Source of the DNA: Thamnidium elegans
Lineage: Eukaryota; Mucoromycota; Mucoromycetes; Mucorales; Mucoraceae
Reading direction: 5' to 3'
DNA: 64,000 nucleotides
NCBI GenBank assembly: GCA_025201345.1
Contig: JAIXMG010000028.1
Coordinates: forward strand, 250,001-314,000
Shown: positions 48,283-60,876 of the stretch, piece by piece
How the letters are laid out: each line of letters begins with the position of its first letter
Position numbering within the stretch: the first letter of the stretch is position 1
Translations under genes and position numbers: made by a program
Notes under the pieces: model-generated
Told to the model about the DNA's origin: nothing
The model's input: only the letters and a program-made list of their open reading frames with translations
The model's database searches: none

Positions 48283-49326
48283 ATGTGTCAATCATTACAA
48301 GAAAAGTTTTTACAACATGGGGTACCTACAACTACAGAAGCGTTTGACGAAAGTTTATTTAAAGACGTTTGTGACGCACACTGTCATGCTCATGACGATA
48401 TAGAAAACCTGCAAGATATTTCACAATTAAAGACAGGTCATATCACTTTAATGGGAGTACGACAAGACGACTGGGATACCGTATCTAAAGTAGCAAAAGA
48501 ATGTAATGAAAAAGAGCCAAATAAGTGTATACCTAGTTTTGGTATACATCCTTGGTTTTGTCATTTTTTAATGATGCCAGAAGAAAATGATATACAACAA
48601 CATTATCAGCGTATTCTTACATCAAAGGATACACAAGAATTACAAGATATGTTGGAAACATTAAGTCAATTGCCTACATTCACTTTTGATACTTGGTACA
48701 ATAATTTAAGACAACATTTATTAGATCATCCTAATGCACTTGTAGGAGAAATAGGTGTTGATAGAGCAGCTAAATTATTACCTGGAGGATCGATTAAATG
48801 GCATGGAGTTAAACCTACCTCAGTACAATGTTCTATTGAGCATCAAATGTCAATTTTTGATATCCAATGTAAATTAGCAAGAGAATTGAATCGAGGTATT
48901 AGTGTACATTGTGTACAAGGTCAAGGTCATTTATTTAATTACTTGAAGGCTCAATCAAATCAATTCAGTACTAGAAAGTTAAAGTTATTAAAGGAAATAC
49001 CAAATACTTTACGTATGTGCCTTCACTCTTACGGTGGAGCACCTGGAAGTATTAAACAATTTTTGGAATTAAAGGGCTTTTGTGTTTATGTTTCCTTTTC
49101 AGTTGGTATTAATGCACGAATGACTCCACCACTTAAATTACAGGAATTAATTCGAACTGTACCTGAAGATAGACTATTGATTGAATCCGATTTAGATTCA
49201 CCAAAGTTGATTGATAACTGTATGGTAGATATCATTAAAATCGTTGCTGAAGCGCGTCAATGGTCTATAACTAAAGTGGTTGAAATTACGCATCAAAATT
49301 GGATTCAATTCATCTCAGCCAGCTAA
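48283..49326 (+). CDS. scn1: TatD-family metal hydrolase, Scn1 (Cut9-interacting)-like
   Basis: Single-exon gene of 347 residues. TatD proteins are TIM-barrel metal-dependent hydrolases; the fission yeast Scn1 branch was found through its interaction with the APC/C subunit Cut9. Metal ligands of the family are visible: DAHCHAHDD (His33, His35), GEIGVDR for the bridging Glu, ISVHCVQG and MCLHSYGG for the two later His, and LLIESDLDSP for the last Asp. The N-terminal DAHCHAHDDIENL is followed by an SFGIHPW segment typical of the family. The start at 48283 has a poly-T and TAAAG context before it and gives the usual length. Enzyme activity on nucleic acid is plausible, but the natural role is unknown. 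Confidence 0.85.
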   Translation: MCQSLQEKFLQHGVPTTTEAFDESLFKDVCDAHCHAHDDIENLQDISQLKTGHITLMGVRQDDWDTVSKVAKECNEKEPNKCIPSFGIHPWFCHFLMMPEENDIQQHYQRILTSKDTQELQDMLETLSQLPTFTFDTWYNNLRQHLLDHPNALVGEIGVDRAAKLLPGGSIKWHGVKPTSVQCSIEHQMSIFDIQCKLARELNRGISVHCVQGQGHLFNYLKAQSNQFSTRKLKLLKEIPNTLRMCLHSYGGAPGSIKQFLELKGFCVYVSFSVGINARMTPPLKLQELIRTVPEDRLLIESDLDSPKLIDNCMVDIIKIVAEARQWSITKVVEITHQNWIQFISAS

Positions 49327-49456
49327 TCACCTGATGACGCAATGCCTTTTTTTTTTTATTTGAAAAAAATTTCTTTCACCTTTTTTTTTTTCTTCTCTTT
49401 ATTTCTTCATCTTGTTTTTATTTGAAAAGAAGAATAATCATATTTACAATAAAACA

Positions 49457-50628
49457 ATGAGTGAAATCGACAATACAGGTAAATAGAGCATCTATATAAA
49501 CAATAACTTGGAGGGTTTGGGGGTTTAGGATTTTTCTCAGCATGGAAAGAAAGAGAAGAAACTAGTACCATCGAGTTTTTTTTTTTCTTTTTTTTTTTCT
49601 TTTTTTTTTTTTGTAATCTGTATTAAATCTTTCAATAATTTATATTAGTTGACCAACGTGTTTCAGATGAGAGAGGTCGTCGCTCTCGCAGTCGTTCTAG
49701 ATCTCGTTCTCCTGGACGTGACCATAGTGACCACAGATATAGAAGTCGTTCTCGTTCACCAAGAGACCAAATGTAAGCACTTTTTACACTACCAAAAATC
49801 ACATTTTATATTATAATCATTATTGCAACAACTAAAAAGAAAAAAATACACAACTTTTTTTTTTTTTTTTTTCATCACTCCCATCACATTTATATGTATA
49901 CAGCCGTGCTGATCAAATTCCAGAAGAGGATGCTAATCCTGGAGATAATTTATTTATTACCGGTCTTTCTATCCGTACCACTGGTTCTGATTTAGAGAGT
50001 CTTTTTGGAAAATACGGCAAGGTAAATAAAATAAATATATAAACAAAATAAAATAACACTAAGATGTTTATGCATGTTGTATAGGTTAATAAGGCAGAAA
50101 TTATGTTTGACCCTCATACCCGTGAATCTCGTGGTTTTGGGTTCATTCGTATGGCTAACCCTGATGAAGCCGAAAGAGCTATAGGGGGTATTAGTGGGTC
50201 TGAAGTTGATGGTCGCGTTGTTACAGTTGAAAAAGCAAAGCGATCTAGACCCAGAACACCTACTCCTGGTCGCTATTATGGACCACCTAAACGTGGTGGA
50301 CCTGGCGGATGTAAGTTACTATCAAATAATAATAATAATAATAATGTATTTACATTTTTATTTTATTTTTACATTAGCAAGAGGAGATAGAAGAGATGGT
50401 GGTAGACCTCCCAGAGGCGGAGACCCCAGATATGATCGTTATTATGAAAGATCATACATAGATCGTTACGATCCCCCTAGAGGATATGAACGTTATGAAA
50501 GGGACCGTTATGATCGTTATGATCGCTATGATCGCTACGACCGTTACGACCGCTATGATCGTTACGACCGCCGCCCTCCACCAACAAGATATGATCCTTA
50601 CCCCCCACGTACCAGATCACCTTACTAA
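49457..50628 (+). CDS. Tra2-like RNA-binding protein with RS and DRY-repeat regions
   Basis: Five exons: 49457-49478, 49649-49772, 49904-50021, 50085-50310 and 50378-50628, giving 246 residues. Transformer-2-type proteins bind GAA-rich exonic enhancers and control splice choice. A short RS segment (GRRSRSRSRSRSPGRDHSDH) precedes one RRM with RNP2 NLFITGLS and RNP1 RGFGFIRM; the linker PDEAERAIGGISGSEVDGRV fits the Tra2/RBMX class. A GRYYGPPKRGGPGG linker follows, then Arg/Gly and a tandem run of DRY triplets (50500-50570), then RPPPTRYDPYPPRTRSPY. The first exon encodes just MSEIDNT. Reading phase is consistent at all four junctions. Tra2 itself has RS regions on both sides of the RRM; here the second is replaced by DRY repeats, so orthology is moderate. 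Confidence 0.82.
50497..50572 (+). repeat. tandem Asp-Arg-Tyr coding repeats
   Basis: About nine 9-nt units encode DRY with synonymous differences (GATCGTTAT, GACCGTTAC, GATCGCTAC). It is the source of out-of-frame MIVMIAMI-like shadow peptides. Confidence 0.85.
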
Positions 50629-51093
50629 AAAAAAAAAAGTCATTATTCAACTTTCACCTCTTTTTTTTTTTATAAAAAAAAAAAAATCAAAAACCATAAA
50701 TATATTACTTATCCAGTTCACAATTCAATAATCGTATTTCCAGTTCAGAATCTAACACATCACTGTTTATATTTTTATAATGTCTTCTTTTTTCCCCTAC
50801 TGTTTTTACTACTACTTTACTTTATCAACTACGCAGCTACAACTCAACTCAATTTTTCACTTTTTAAGCCAACTTGTTATTCTTTTTCTTATTTTTTTTT
50901 ATCCTTTTTTTTTTTTTTTTTGAGTCATAAAGGTAAGTGTTATTTTAGAGTTTTTTTTTTTGCAAGGGCAAAAAGTTTTTTTTGTGCGTATAAAAATAAA
51001 AGTTAAAAAAAAAAGAATAAATTTTGACCCAGACTCAGTTCTTTTTTTTTTTTTTTTTTTTTTTGTTAAATTGTGTATGACATTATAAAAAAA
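50629..51093. other. spacer upstream of UGO1
   Basis: Pyrimidine-rich and T-rich promoter or leader DNA with many homopolymers (50904-50921, 51042-51064). No gene was seen. Confidence 0.45.
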
Positions 51094-51380
51094 ATGTCTA
51101 CAGTCAAGGTTAACCCTCATAGACCTTATTACACGCCTGGTTTACACCAGCATAATTATACCTCTTTACCTTCTAATGATTCTATTCCACTCTTGCTGGA
51201 AGAAAAAGAACATCATGCTCAATTAAAAGGTTTCACTACTCGATGTACTAGCTTTGCATTACTAAAGTATTTTGTCACAATGTTGACAAGCCCATTTGAA
51301 GTGGGAACAACTTTACTTCAAGTACAATATTCTCCACACCAAGACGTTGAAGTGATTGGTATGCCTCAAGAGCCTACCTC

Positions 51381-51419
<39 letters not shown>

Positions 51420-52682
51420 GCAGTAAACTTACATATAAACCTGGGTTTTTAGATTCACCATTTCGATTCTGAAGAAGAAGATGAAGAAGACGAGTTTTTT
51501 AAAAGACCTGAAAGAACTTCAATTGATAATGTACGTATTCGAACCGATAATTTGTTATCAGTTAGTGTATACGATGAAAAGAATCGACCTATGCATCAAA
51601 TGGCTCCTATGGAAGGGGGCGGTGTATTAGAGATTTTAAACTTGATTATGAAACAACCTACTGAAGGTTGGAAAGCATTATTTAAAGGTTTGTACAAGGT
51701 ATATTTCATCCTGTTAATAATAGCTTATTGACACTCATACAAAAAAGGCCAAAGAGTCACCTGGATATACGAAATGCTCCGTACAGTATTACGACCTGGA
51801 TTAGAAAGCTCTTTAAATGATATATTTGGATTATATGATGATACAATTCCTTTATTGCATTTAGACAGTGTCACGCCAAATATTTCTACAATTGTTGTAT
51901 CCCATCTTGTCATTGGATTATTACTCAGTCCCTTAGAAATTATTCGTACTCGTTTAGTAGTACAATCTTCTTCACCACTTTGCAGTAAATATAATGGTCC
52001 TGTACATGCTTTACGTACCATGTTTCATGAAGAAGGTGGTTTAAAGGGCGTTTACTTTCATTCTAAAAACCTGTTTCCTACTTTATTATATCACACTATC
52101 ACGCCACTTTTATCATGTAGTACACCTTTGATTATTGCTCGTTTATTTCATATCTTTCCTGCAGATAGTCCTATCCTTTACGGTGCTGCTGAATTAGCCT
52201 TATCTACTCTGGGTTTAGTCGTTATGTTACCTATAGAGACCATTCGAAAGAGATTACAGAGTCAAGTACAAGGTGATTTTAAGTCGGCTGTTGCTTTACG
52301 TCCTGCTCCTTACAGAGGTTTCTTTGACGCATTATACAAGATTATGAAGGAAGAGGGTACGCGCAATAAGAGATCTGTAGAGAAAAAGACTCGAAAGCAA
52401 AAGAGACTAGCTGACTCTTCTTCAGAGTCAGATAGTGATTCTGATTTATTTCCTGCAAAGACGAGACCAACTGGTACTCCTAGTGCTTGGGGTATCCGCG
52501 GGCTATATAGAGGCTTTAGTATGCAATTAATGGCTAACGTCATGGTTTTTGTGTTCCATACAATGAATGGTATTGAAGGTAAAAGAATTAAAGATTTTTT
52601 TTATTGCGTGTGTTTGTATTTATATGTTTTCTCTTTTTTTTTTAAAAAAAACTGTGTAGATGGTTTCAATGGCATTATATAA
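51094..52682 (+). CDS. UGO1: mitochondrial outer-membrane fusion protein Ugo1
   Basis: Four exons: 51094-51381, 51453-51687, 51748-52578 and 52660-52682, giving 458 residues. Ugo1 is a modified carrier-family protein of the outer membrane that joins Fzo1 and Mgm1 for fusion. Carrier-like repeats are present but degenerate: FVTMLTSPFEVGTTLLQVQY, LVIGLLLSPLEIIRTRLVVQ and LVVMLPIETIRKRLQSQV. The GWKALFKGQRVTWIYEMLRT junction between repeats matches the Ugo1/SLC25A46 group. Two acidic, Ser-rich insertions are present: one after the first repeat (DSEEEDEEDEFF) and one late (SSSESDSDSDLFP). Exon 2 must end at 51687 (donor GTTTGT), because the stronger-looking GTATAT at 51699 would break the frame. 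Intron 1 contains 33 consecutive A. The last exon adds DGFNGII. Confidence 0.82.
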
Positions 52683-53202
52683 TTATTATGTTTTTTTTTT
52701 CTTTGTTTATTTATTATTGTAATAAAAACCCTGTATACTCTTTGCTTGTTTCATTCTATAAAATATTATAAAGCTGATAAACTACAGTTACCTCCAATAC
52801 CTTCGCTATGTTGATATACGTAGGTCAAGATTTGATACATTGCATCGCTACTATAAAATTACAAAAGTTTGCGTGCTATATTTAATTTTAGGTCGGCTTC
52901 TATTTTCTGTCCTTTACAAAGAGTTGACATATGGTTTCTCTCGTGTAACAGGTCTTAGAGTAACACCTATTTCACCAATGACGCGCCGTTTACATGCAAC
53001 CTACGTAATTAAATAGATAACGGTTCGTAACAAGCCGTTAGTTTTATAAGCGTCGGATTTCATCGCGGCAAAAAGAGAAACATGCTACCGAAAAGAAAAC
53101 CTAAAAAAAATAAAAACTACCTGTATTAGTCACGTTAAAATGGCTAATCTCGTGAATTAATATTTATATAAAGACAATGTGTATTTAGCGCTTTAAAATA
53201 AC

Positions 53203-53233
<31 letters not shown>

Positions 53234-54097
53234 TTTTACAAATGTATTAAAAATATACAAAGGCTCAATGTGGTACAAATAATCTCATACGTCAAATTGA
53301 GTACGACGCTCTAAAGCATTACATATTTGAAATTTGTATTGTTTGCTTTTTGGCTGAGATTTTTATATAATAATCAGCCCTTTTCTTTTTCCCACAATCC
53401 GGGGTTCATAATCCAGTGACGATAGCGTATAGTATTATTTTATTCTTTTTATTAAGTGCCTCCTTTTTTCCGTTGGCTCCGATTAGAACACTATACAAGG
53501 CTTTTCTTTTCTTTTTTCGAGGTATTTGAAAAGTAAAGAATATATATAACCCCTTTTTGTGCTTACGCGTATTAGTTTCTAGGTAATTCGAAATTGGAGG
53601 TGTTTAATGGTAATGTTTCACATTATAATTCTTTATTTAGTCAATAAACCGCAAAAAAAAAAAAGTATTATATCCTTAATATGAAAATTGTTTAAAGTAA
53701 CAAATAGTAAAAAAAAAAAAAAACCTTGTACCTTGATAATTATAAAACTATTAAAATATTACTTCTTTTTATAAAAAAAAAAAAGCTTTCTTCGAATTTT
53801 CTGTAAGAAAATAGAATTGTACCGTCAAATCCCATTTTACTTTTAACGATTGTTTTTGAAACGGAGGTCAAACCAAAAAGTATTATTATTATTTCTTTTT
53901 AGGATCCCTCTATCTTCTTCGGAGTCTCGGCGAGGTTAATGCATTCAGTACAGAAAAAAAAATGTGTCTCAGAAGTGGCTTACTGCTTCCGTTTTTTTTT
54001 TTTTGAAAAAATTTTCTGGGTTAAATATAAAAAAGATTCATTTGGCGTACCTTTTTTCTTATCTTTTTTTTTTTCTTCTTTAAAATCTTATTAAAAA
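52683..54097. other. gene-free region upstream of the surface protein
   Basis: 1.4 kb, AT-rich, with 28 A at 53203-53230 and further A runs near 53650-53780. The last 100 bases are pyrimidine-rich and precede the start codon. No gene or RNA was recognised. Confidence 0.45.
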
Positions 54098-54909
54098 ATG
54101 AAGTCTTTTTTCGTTGCTATTGCTGCTCTCGCTGCCACCGTTGTTACTGCTCAAAACAACATTGTTAGTATCACATCTCCTCTTATGAACGCTGTTTATA
54201 CAGCTGGTCAAGATGCTGTTATCTCTTGGTAAGTTTTTATGTTTTAAAAGGCGTGTTTTCTTTATAAAAGTATGTGCGTGTATACTTATACCCCCACCCC
54301 TTTTTTTTTCTTTCTTCTAATAGGATTAACCCTACTGTTGATACTATTCCCAAGATTATGTTGGCTAAGGGTGATCCCCTTGCACTTGAAGTTGTTGCCA
54401 CTATTGCCGAAAATGTAGATGCCAAGAAGGGTAGCTATACTTGGAAGATTCCCGCTGATACCGCTCCTGGAAACGATTACGCTTTCGAATTAGGTGTCTC
54501 ACCTGATATGTCTTTCTCTGGTATGTTCGCCATTAAGGCTGCTGCTGCTGAATCTAGCCCTGCTGCTGCTTCTACTACCACCACTACTACTCGTACTACT
54601 ACCACTGTTGCTCCTACTACTGCCTCTACTGCTGCCTCTTCTGTTGTCTCTGAAGTTTCTTCTGTAGCTTCTTCTGCTACCTCTGCTGCTTCTTCCGCTG
54701 CTTCTTCTGTTGCTTCCGTCGCTACCTCTGCTGTCTCCTCTGTCGCTTCCGCTGCTTCTTCTGTCGCTTCTTCTGTTACTGCTTCTGCTACTACTACCCC
54801 TAACCCTGAAACCGAGCAACCCGCTGAAGAAAATGCTGGTAACAAGATGGGCTCCAACAAGGCTGTTCTCGTTGCTATTGCCGGTGTTGCCGCCGCCGCT
54901 TTAATCTAA
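54098..54909 (+). CDS. Ser/Thr-rich cell-surface protein with Kre9/Knh1-type domain, likely GPI-anchored
   Basis: Two exons, 54098-54228 and 54324-54909, giving 238 residues. A signal peptide (MKSFFVAIAALAATVVTAQ) is followed by a short beta-sandwich domain: IVSITSPLMNAVYTAGQDAV, ISW|INPT, GSYTWKIPADTAPGNDYAFE. These are typical of the fungal Ser-Thr-rich GPI-anchored/Kre9-Knh1-like family. About 100 residues of Ser, Ala, Thr and Val repeats follow and should be heavily O-mannosylated. The C-terminus ends in a hydrophobic helix (VLVAIAGVAAAALI) after NKMGSNKA, fitting a GPI attachment signal with a small-residue site just upstream. It is presumably a cell-wall or plasma-membrane surface protein. 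Codon use is biased (GCT, TCT, ACT, GTC), suggesting high expression. Confidence 0.8.
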
Positions 54910-57680
54910 ATCAGATTTACAATCCCCCTTCCCTTATAATTAATTTCCTAATTTCTCTCTACAGTGTATAAAATAAAAAATTTAAACAATTCTTACAAGA
55001 AAAAAAGTTATTTATAGTATGCGCTAGAAAAAAAGATAAACTAGAATTATGTTCGATTACTATGTAATTTTTATTTTATTTATTTTTTGTAGATTTGTAT
55101 TTTATATGTACTAGACCTTAACACGATTTCTACCAGCTCAATGTTTGTTTCTATAGCTTCTAATGACTTCTTTGTTTGGGTTTCTCTGTAAAAAAAAAAA
55201 AAAGATAACACGACATCGCTATATGACAACACTTTCGGGTTTAATGACGTATTTTTTTTAGTTAGAAACGTTTTTTTTTAACAACCAGCTCGGTCTTCGA
55301 AAATGAGCCTTGCTTTCCTTTGAATAGGATTGTGGTCAATTGATATGGCACATATATAATTGGCTCCATAAATCAGTGAGTTAAACTATTGCATTTGAAT
55401 CTAATCAATTACAAGAAAATCGTATGATACGACAGCAAAAAAATATGATAATGATAAAGAAGGTTTTTGATCTTGGCACTAGTCGCGATTGTTCAAGTTG
55501 GAAACCCGATAGATCGAATCTAAAAGAAAAAAAAACGTGGTCATTCTACGGTCAATGCTTAGTACGATCCTTTATCCCAAGAACAAATTAGAAGATATTC
55601 TGGATTGTAAAACGTATTAAAAAAATGGTAGAACTTGATATTTCGGAGTCAATTAGATTGTAACACTGAAAATCCAAATAATCCTCATGGTAGAGGCTTT
55701 TTAATATCTTTCGAAATTCAAAAGTAAAGTATTTAACAGAAAGCTTAATATATCAAATAGCTTTGAGCAATATTTTTAATTGTATGAGGCTATTTTTTTT
55801 TCTTGCGCACACAGATGTGATCAATCAAAGGTATATATCTCAGTTCATATTCTAAATAACTTGATATATTAGTAATCGCGTATCTGCAACTACTACATCT
55901 TGTTTTAGGTACTTGATTTAACTACGTGGTTAAACTTACGCGAAAATAAAAAATTTACGACAAATGATTATAAATAAACACCCATAGCATTATGTGTTCT
56001 CTATGTACCGCAAACGAATTTGACAAATATTGATTGAGATGCGGATAATTAATTTAGTCGGGATACTTAATAAAAATGAGAAGCTGTAACAATATAGTAT
56101 AGTTTTCTAATACATCAATATATAAAAGTAAACATTGTTTTACAAGTAATGTGGTTAAAAGTAAATATTTTAAATACACTTACCAAACTAATTAATTACC
56201 AATAAAAAGATGGGTTATTTTGAGCCATACAAGAAACATTAACTATATTTATGTCAGAATATATTTATTGATAGTCTCTTCATTATAAACGCCTGATTTG
56301 ATACCATTATTCACAATCTCCCCTATTATAAAGCTTAAACAAAGAGACAAATATATAATATGATTCCTATTCTTTTCATCTCTTTTATATCAATTTCTTC
56401 ATCTTAAACAACACTTACAATATTGATGTTACACTAGTATCCTGTACGCTAGACTATCAAGTCGACAAAAACATATATACCTTGTACATTTCTTTTCTCG
56501 TTGAAAGTAACACTTTGTCCGATGTCACTATAATAATTTTATTCGTATGAATTAAGACTACCCTCCCTTCTTTTATTGACAATGTTAATATATAAATTTA
56601 CTAGGAAACTATTATAGCGTCCGGCTATAATACTATTCGGTACCGCGATAATACGCCTCTGTAATACGATGTTACCAACAAAAAAAAAATACAACGAATT
56701 CATCCATCAACATTGATTGGTATCACTAAAAAGTCAGAGCAATTTTAAGCCTATCATAAATTGTATAGGGACATCAAATCTGGTGCCACATCAGTCATAA
56801 ATCATAGATCAAAAAAAAACAATTTTTAAGGAAGCAATTGACTATGGCCACTTCTTCTTTTGTTCAGGATATCTTCGTATAAGACACAGAGAAAAATATG
56901 TAGTTAATTGGGTATAACTAACTGCGAATTTTAAATACGCGTAAAAAATGAAAAAGTGATGTGATCAAACGTATACAAATATACATAATAACATGTCTGA
57001 TTATAGAAATGATGTATCTTTATAATCGTGTTACTTCAATAACTTGTTACACTAATACTTTGCTATTACATTTATCTCGTCGATATATAGAATAGTAATA
57101 AAATCGAAGTGATATGTAGCTAATATTACATTTGTGTATAGTTTTGTGTAAAACTATGTATAAATTATTAATGTATATTACTTTGATACAACATTGTAGC
57201 ACTTTTAGCGATACAGCACATTACAAGAATTGTACTCAAACTCAGCTATAAAAAAGCTATATAAACCTATACTTTTTTTATTTAATAAAACGATGATCTT
57301 ACTTTTGCGACCAATTACTTTTTAGTATCTTTTGTTTTTTTTATTTTATTTTGAATCTTCACTGTTTTATAGCTCGGATTTCACAAAAAGAAAAACTGGG
57401 ATTTGTGTTACTTTTTTTTATGATCAATAAAAAGCTTAATTGACATTCAAATATGGCTTTGAATGGCTGAGTGTATGGCGAAGTCATTTAGACGGAATCC
57501 GCCTTTATTTCCAATGTACAACGATACATTTTCTATCATCTAGTATGTCGTTTTAAATTAAAATCTCCCTCGAGCAAAAGCTTATCATCCCCAATCAGGG
57601 CTCCACGTTAAAGGAAAATCCAGAAAAAAAAAATAGTCAAGTAGTTTAAAAAGAGTTTATAAGAGGGAAAAAAAAACTCT

Positions 57681-57701
57681 AAATTCGTCGATAATTCGTC
57701 G
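57681..57701 (+). promoter_or_regulatory. AATTCGTCGA direct repeat upstream of Kelch gene 1
   Basis: The 10-mer occurs twice, 11 bases apart, about 190-210 bases before the start codon. It is a candidate factor site. It was not seen upstream of the second copy. Confidence 0.3.
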
Positions 57702-57795
57702 AAAACTGCTTGCACAAACTTTTCTCTAGGTAACACTTCAATTTAAGGTTAATTAAACTCCAGTTTGAGAGTAAGAAAGCTTACTTGTGAAGGGT

Positions 57796-57802
57796 ATAAA
57801 AC
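57796..57802 (+). promoter_or_regulatory. TATA box of Kelch gene 1
   Basis: TATAAAA about 95 bases before the start codon, at a usual distance for a fungal promoter with a short leader. Confidence 0.4.
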
Positions 57803-57890
57803 TTTACTCATTTTAATTATCCCTTTCTTTTCCGTCTTATAAAATTTACTATATCAATATATTCAGCTTGTTAAAGTATAAACCTTATTG

Positions 57891-60876
57891 ATGATGAATA
57901 AACTGGTATCTCTAATATACGCGGTCTTTCTTCTATGGGGTTTTTTGGGAGTAGTTGAAGGAGCATATCCCGTTATTGTAAATGATACATCGATTAGGTA
58001 TTCTCCTAGGCTACATGGGCGCTCTACTGTAGTGTACGAGAATAAAATGTATGTCTATGGTGGTAAGACTGTTCATTCTTCCCCTCCTACAAATAAAATG
58101 TATGTATATGATTTCGAAACTGATCCCGAAGGAGCAAGAATGTCTTTAGTAGAGCAGAAGAATCCTGGGCCTGTTTGCTTTTTTTGTGGGGCCGTGATGA
58201 TCGATAATGGCACTCGTATGATGATACTTACAGAAAATATCGACGGTCTAACTTATCGAGATTTAAATAATACTAACTCTATAGTACAACCTAATATATT
58301 TGACTTCAAGACGTCAACTTGGACTATCGATGATAGACCTCCTGTTTTAAACGAAGCTTTAAGAGATGTCTTTCAAATAAGAAATTATCATAGTACTGTA
58401 TTGGGAGCCGATGGACTGGTATATACGATTGGCGGTAAATATCACTACACTGATAAACCTGCCGAGACTTCTTGGTACTATAACCCTATCGATAATTCCT
58501 ACGGCACCATAGCTAACTATAATATGTACGTTTATCGAGTTATGGGTCATAATTCCTTTGTACTTTCGTAAGTTAAAACTCATTATGCTTATACTCGAAT
58601 ATTAATTCATATTTATAAAGAGATACAACGATAGGATCTATGTATGGCCGAAATTCTACGTCTGAACCATATTTTTATTATGACTTCGACATGATGATGG
58701 TTCTGGACACTGTAACTAAATCATGGATAGCGCCTCGAACAATAGACTTAGATTTCAATGCTGACGTTGACTTTGGCATTGGCGTTGGTATGGAAGGAGC
58801 AGCATCAGTGACATTCGGACAAGGAAAATATGTTTTTATTTCAGGTGGAAGTGTATACGGTGGTCTTAATTTTCTATTACGCAGTCATTTTATTCTAAAT
58901 CTAGATACAAACAGAATTAATTTGATTTATGCTGAGCCGACTAATTACTTTTTGCCCACAAGATCGCATGCATCTCTGGTTGTTATTTCCGAAAAATTTC
59001 TTGTACTTGGATTTGGTCTTTCCCAATCTGGCGGGTCTTCGGAAATAGCTGGTATTGACTTATTACGGATACCAGAAATAGAAGAAAATCTGGATAGTAA
59101 AACTAAATACTCTGGTGCAGAGTGGATGTCTTCCCTCTCGGACGTTTCATCTCCTGTTATTTTACCTAATGATAGCATGTCTATGGAGATGGTCCTCGCT
59201 ATCGTATTCGCTATTCTAGTTCTCATTTGTATAGGATTTATTGCAACAGCAGTAATAAATAGACGAAAACTTAGTGGGAAAAGTCAATTGAAAAAAAAAG
59301 ATTTCTATACGCTTGGTATTTTTAATTTTGTATGGCCCAAAAGGTATAAACTATTATGCATATACTATCATTTTAAATAAATACTAATATATGTATATAA
59401 AAACAGAATGGGTGAAACATTCACTATACAGCTTTATAACTTTTCAATCAGGCTTATACTTTGCATAGTACTCTTGGCGTTTATGTTTTACTTTATCTAT
59501 AGTATCATTTACAGTCCGGTATCAACCACTGAAACTTTTTCTCAGAAAGAAAACATGACAATTCCCGGTAAAAAAAAAAAAAAAGGTTAGAAGCCATTTG
59601 ATTATTATTCTCTAAAAATTATCCTATAGATATTCGATTTTGTTTTTCTGGTTGGAATTATTTCAACAATTACGATAACGGAGACTTGACTTTTCCACTA
59701 ATGGATTGTCTAAATAGAGGATCAGCAAACAATAAGGAAGGGTGTGGCAAAATAGTAGTATTAAATAAAACTTTTGGGTCCCCGTCGTTCTCTGGTCAAA
59801 TAGGACATGTTAAATGTTACATGCACATAAGTGAAGCAAACAAATCCGTAGTTACAAAAGAAAGCCCAACATTATCGTTTTATGATTCTGGAATTGCTAA
59901 TGCAAAACATCAATCTATTCACATTCAATTTTACGAGCCAGAAAAAAACCCAAACCGAGTGGTATACCTTAACGAAACTATTCCTGATTTCGATGTAGCA
60001 GCTACGGACCGATGGTTAGATTCTGAGGTTTCAAGTGGTTCTAAAACTGAAGTAGTCAACCAAGTGCTCACTATTTATCCTGATACACCCGTTTCTGTTC
60101 AATTCCAAACTGTCCATACCGCTAAACTGGACCCTAATCATGTATGGAATTACTTTGGTGTATTTCCTAAGTATATTAAAACTTCTGAACTTAGTATCAT
60201 ACATACTGATGTAATGAATCGTGATACCTTTATTACGACACCACAAACATCCCCAACAACCCTAGGTGAAATACAATTATCTCCTGCTAGTTTTAGCGTA
60301 AAAACTATTGTCGAAAAAAAAAACGTTACTGTAATTTCTGCGCTCGGTGTATTTTCTGGTATTGTTAGTATGCTATTGGCTGTCCAAGTGTTTTTCTTTG
60401 GCGCAAGACCTACTGACCCTTGGGGAATGTTCCAAAAGGCTTCTGTTCGCAAGCATCAAAAGCAAGATAAGAAGGAAGAGATGGAAAGATATTTCCGTAT
60501 CCCGGATATAGAGAGTGTACCTTTTGTGACACCCGTACATCAAAGATTTTCTTCTATTTATAAACTGAATTCGCAAGATTTGATTGAAAGATATTCTGAT
60601 GAACAAGATAAATTAGAAGAAGAATTACTTGATAGAAAACTCTACCCTGAAGTCGATAGTAATTCAGATACTATACCCTTGCAGGGCTATACCTCGACTG
60701 GCAACCTTAGTGATATTGAAACTAGATTATCTCAACTCGAAGGAAGAAATCAAATACTAGAACTGGTCTTAAAGGCGTATTACATAGATGATAAAGTATT
60801 CCGCGAGTTATATTCTCCTTCTAATACCGAGAAAGCGCCTGGTATGGAGCGCGTTGACTCTGGAAAAGTCGTCTAA
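57891..60876 (+). CDS. Kelch-propeller membrane protein with second ectodomain, copy 1
   Basis: Four exons: 57891-58567, 58621-59343, 59407-59567 and 59630-60876, giving 935 residues. A signal peptide (LIYAVFLLWGFLGVVEGAYP) leads into about six Kelch-like blades, e.g. RLHGRSTVVYENKMYVYGGK, LGADGLVYTIGGKYHYT, VTFGQGKYVFISGG and VVISEKFLVLGFGL. Two Cys in VCFFCGAV could pair. A first membrane helix lies at about 414-436, then a Tyr/Trp-containing loop (DFYTLGIFNFVWPKRMGETF), a second helix at about 481-502, a second ectodomain of about 250 residues with Cys (CFSGWNYFNN, CLNRG, GCGKIVVLN, VKCYMHIS), a third helix at about 755-777 followed by FGARPTDPWGMFQ, and a 150-residue cytosolic tail ending in a coiled-coil-like ETRLSQLEGRNQILELVLKA. 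The second half matches no family I recognise. It could be a surface sensor or adhesin; function is unknown. Confidence 0.8.

Larger units (their letters stand above)
54910..57890. other. long gene-free AT-rich region
   Basis: 3 kb without an ORF of note. The first 150 bases are the 3' flank of the surface protein gene. The last 250 bases before the Kelch gene carry a direct repeat of AATTCGTCGA (57681 and 57692) and a TATAAAA at 57796. No tRNA boxes or transposase traces were found. Confidence 0.45.

Noticed and set aside
54477..54860. Long minus-strand ORFs rich in Glu/Ala or Ser/Arg
   Set aside because: They are shadows of the Ser/Ala/Thr repeats of the surface protein on the plus strand.
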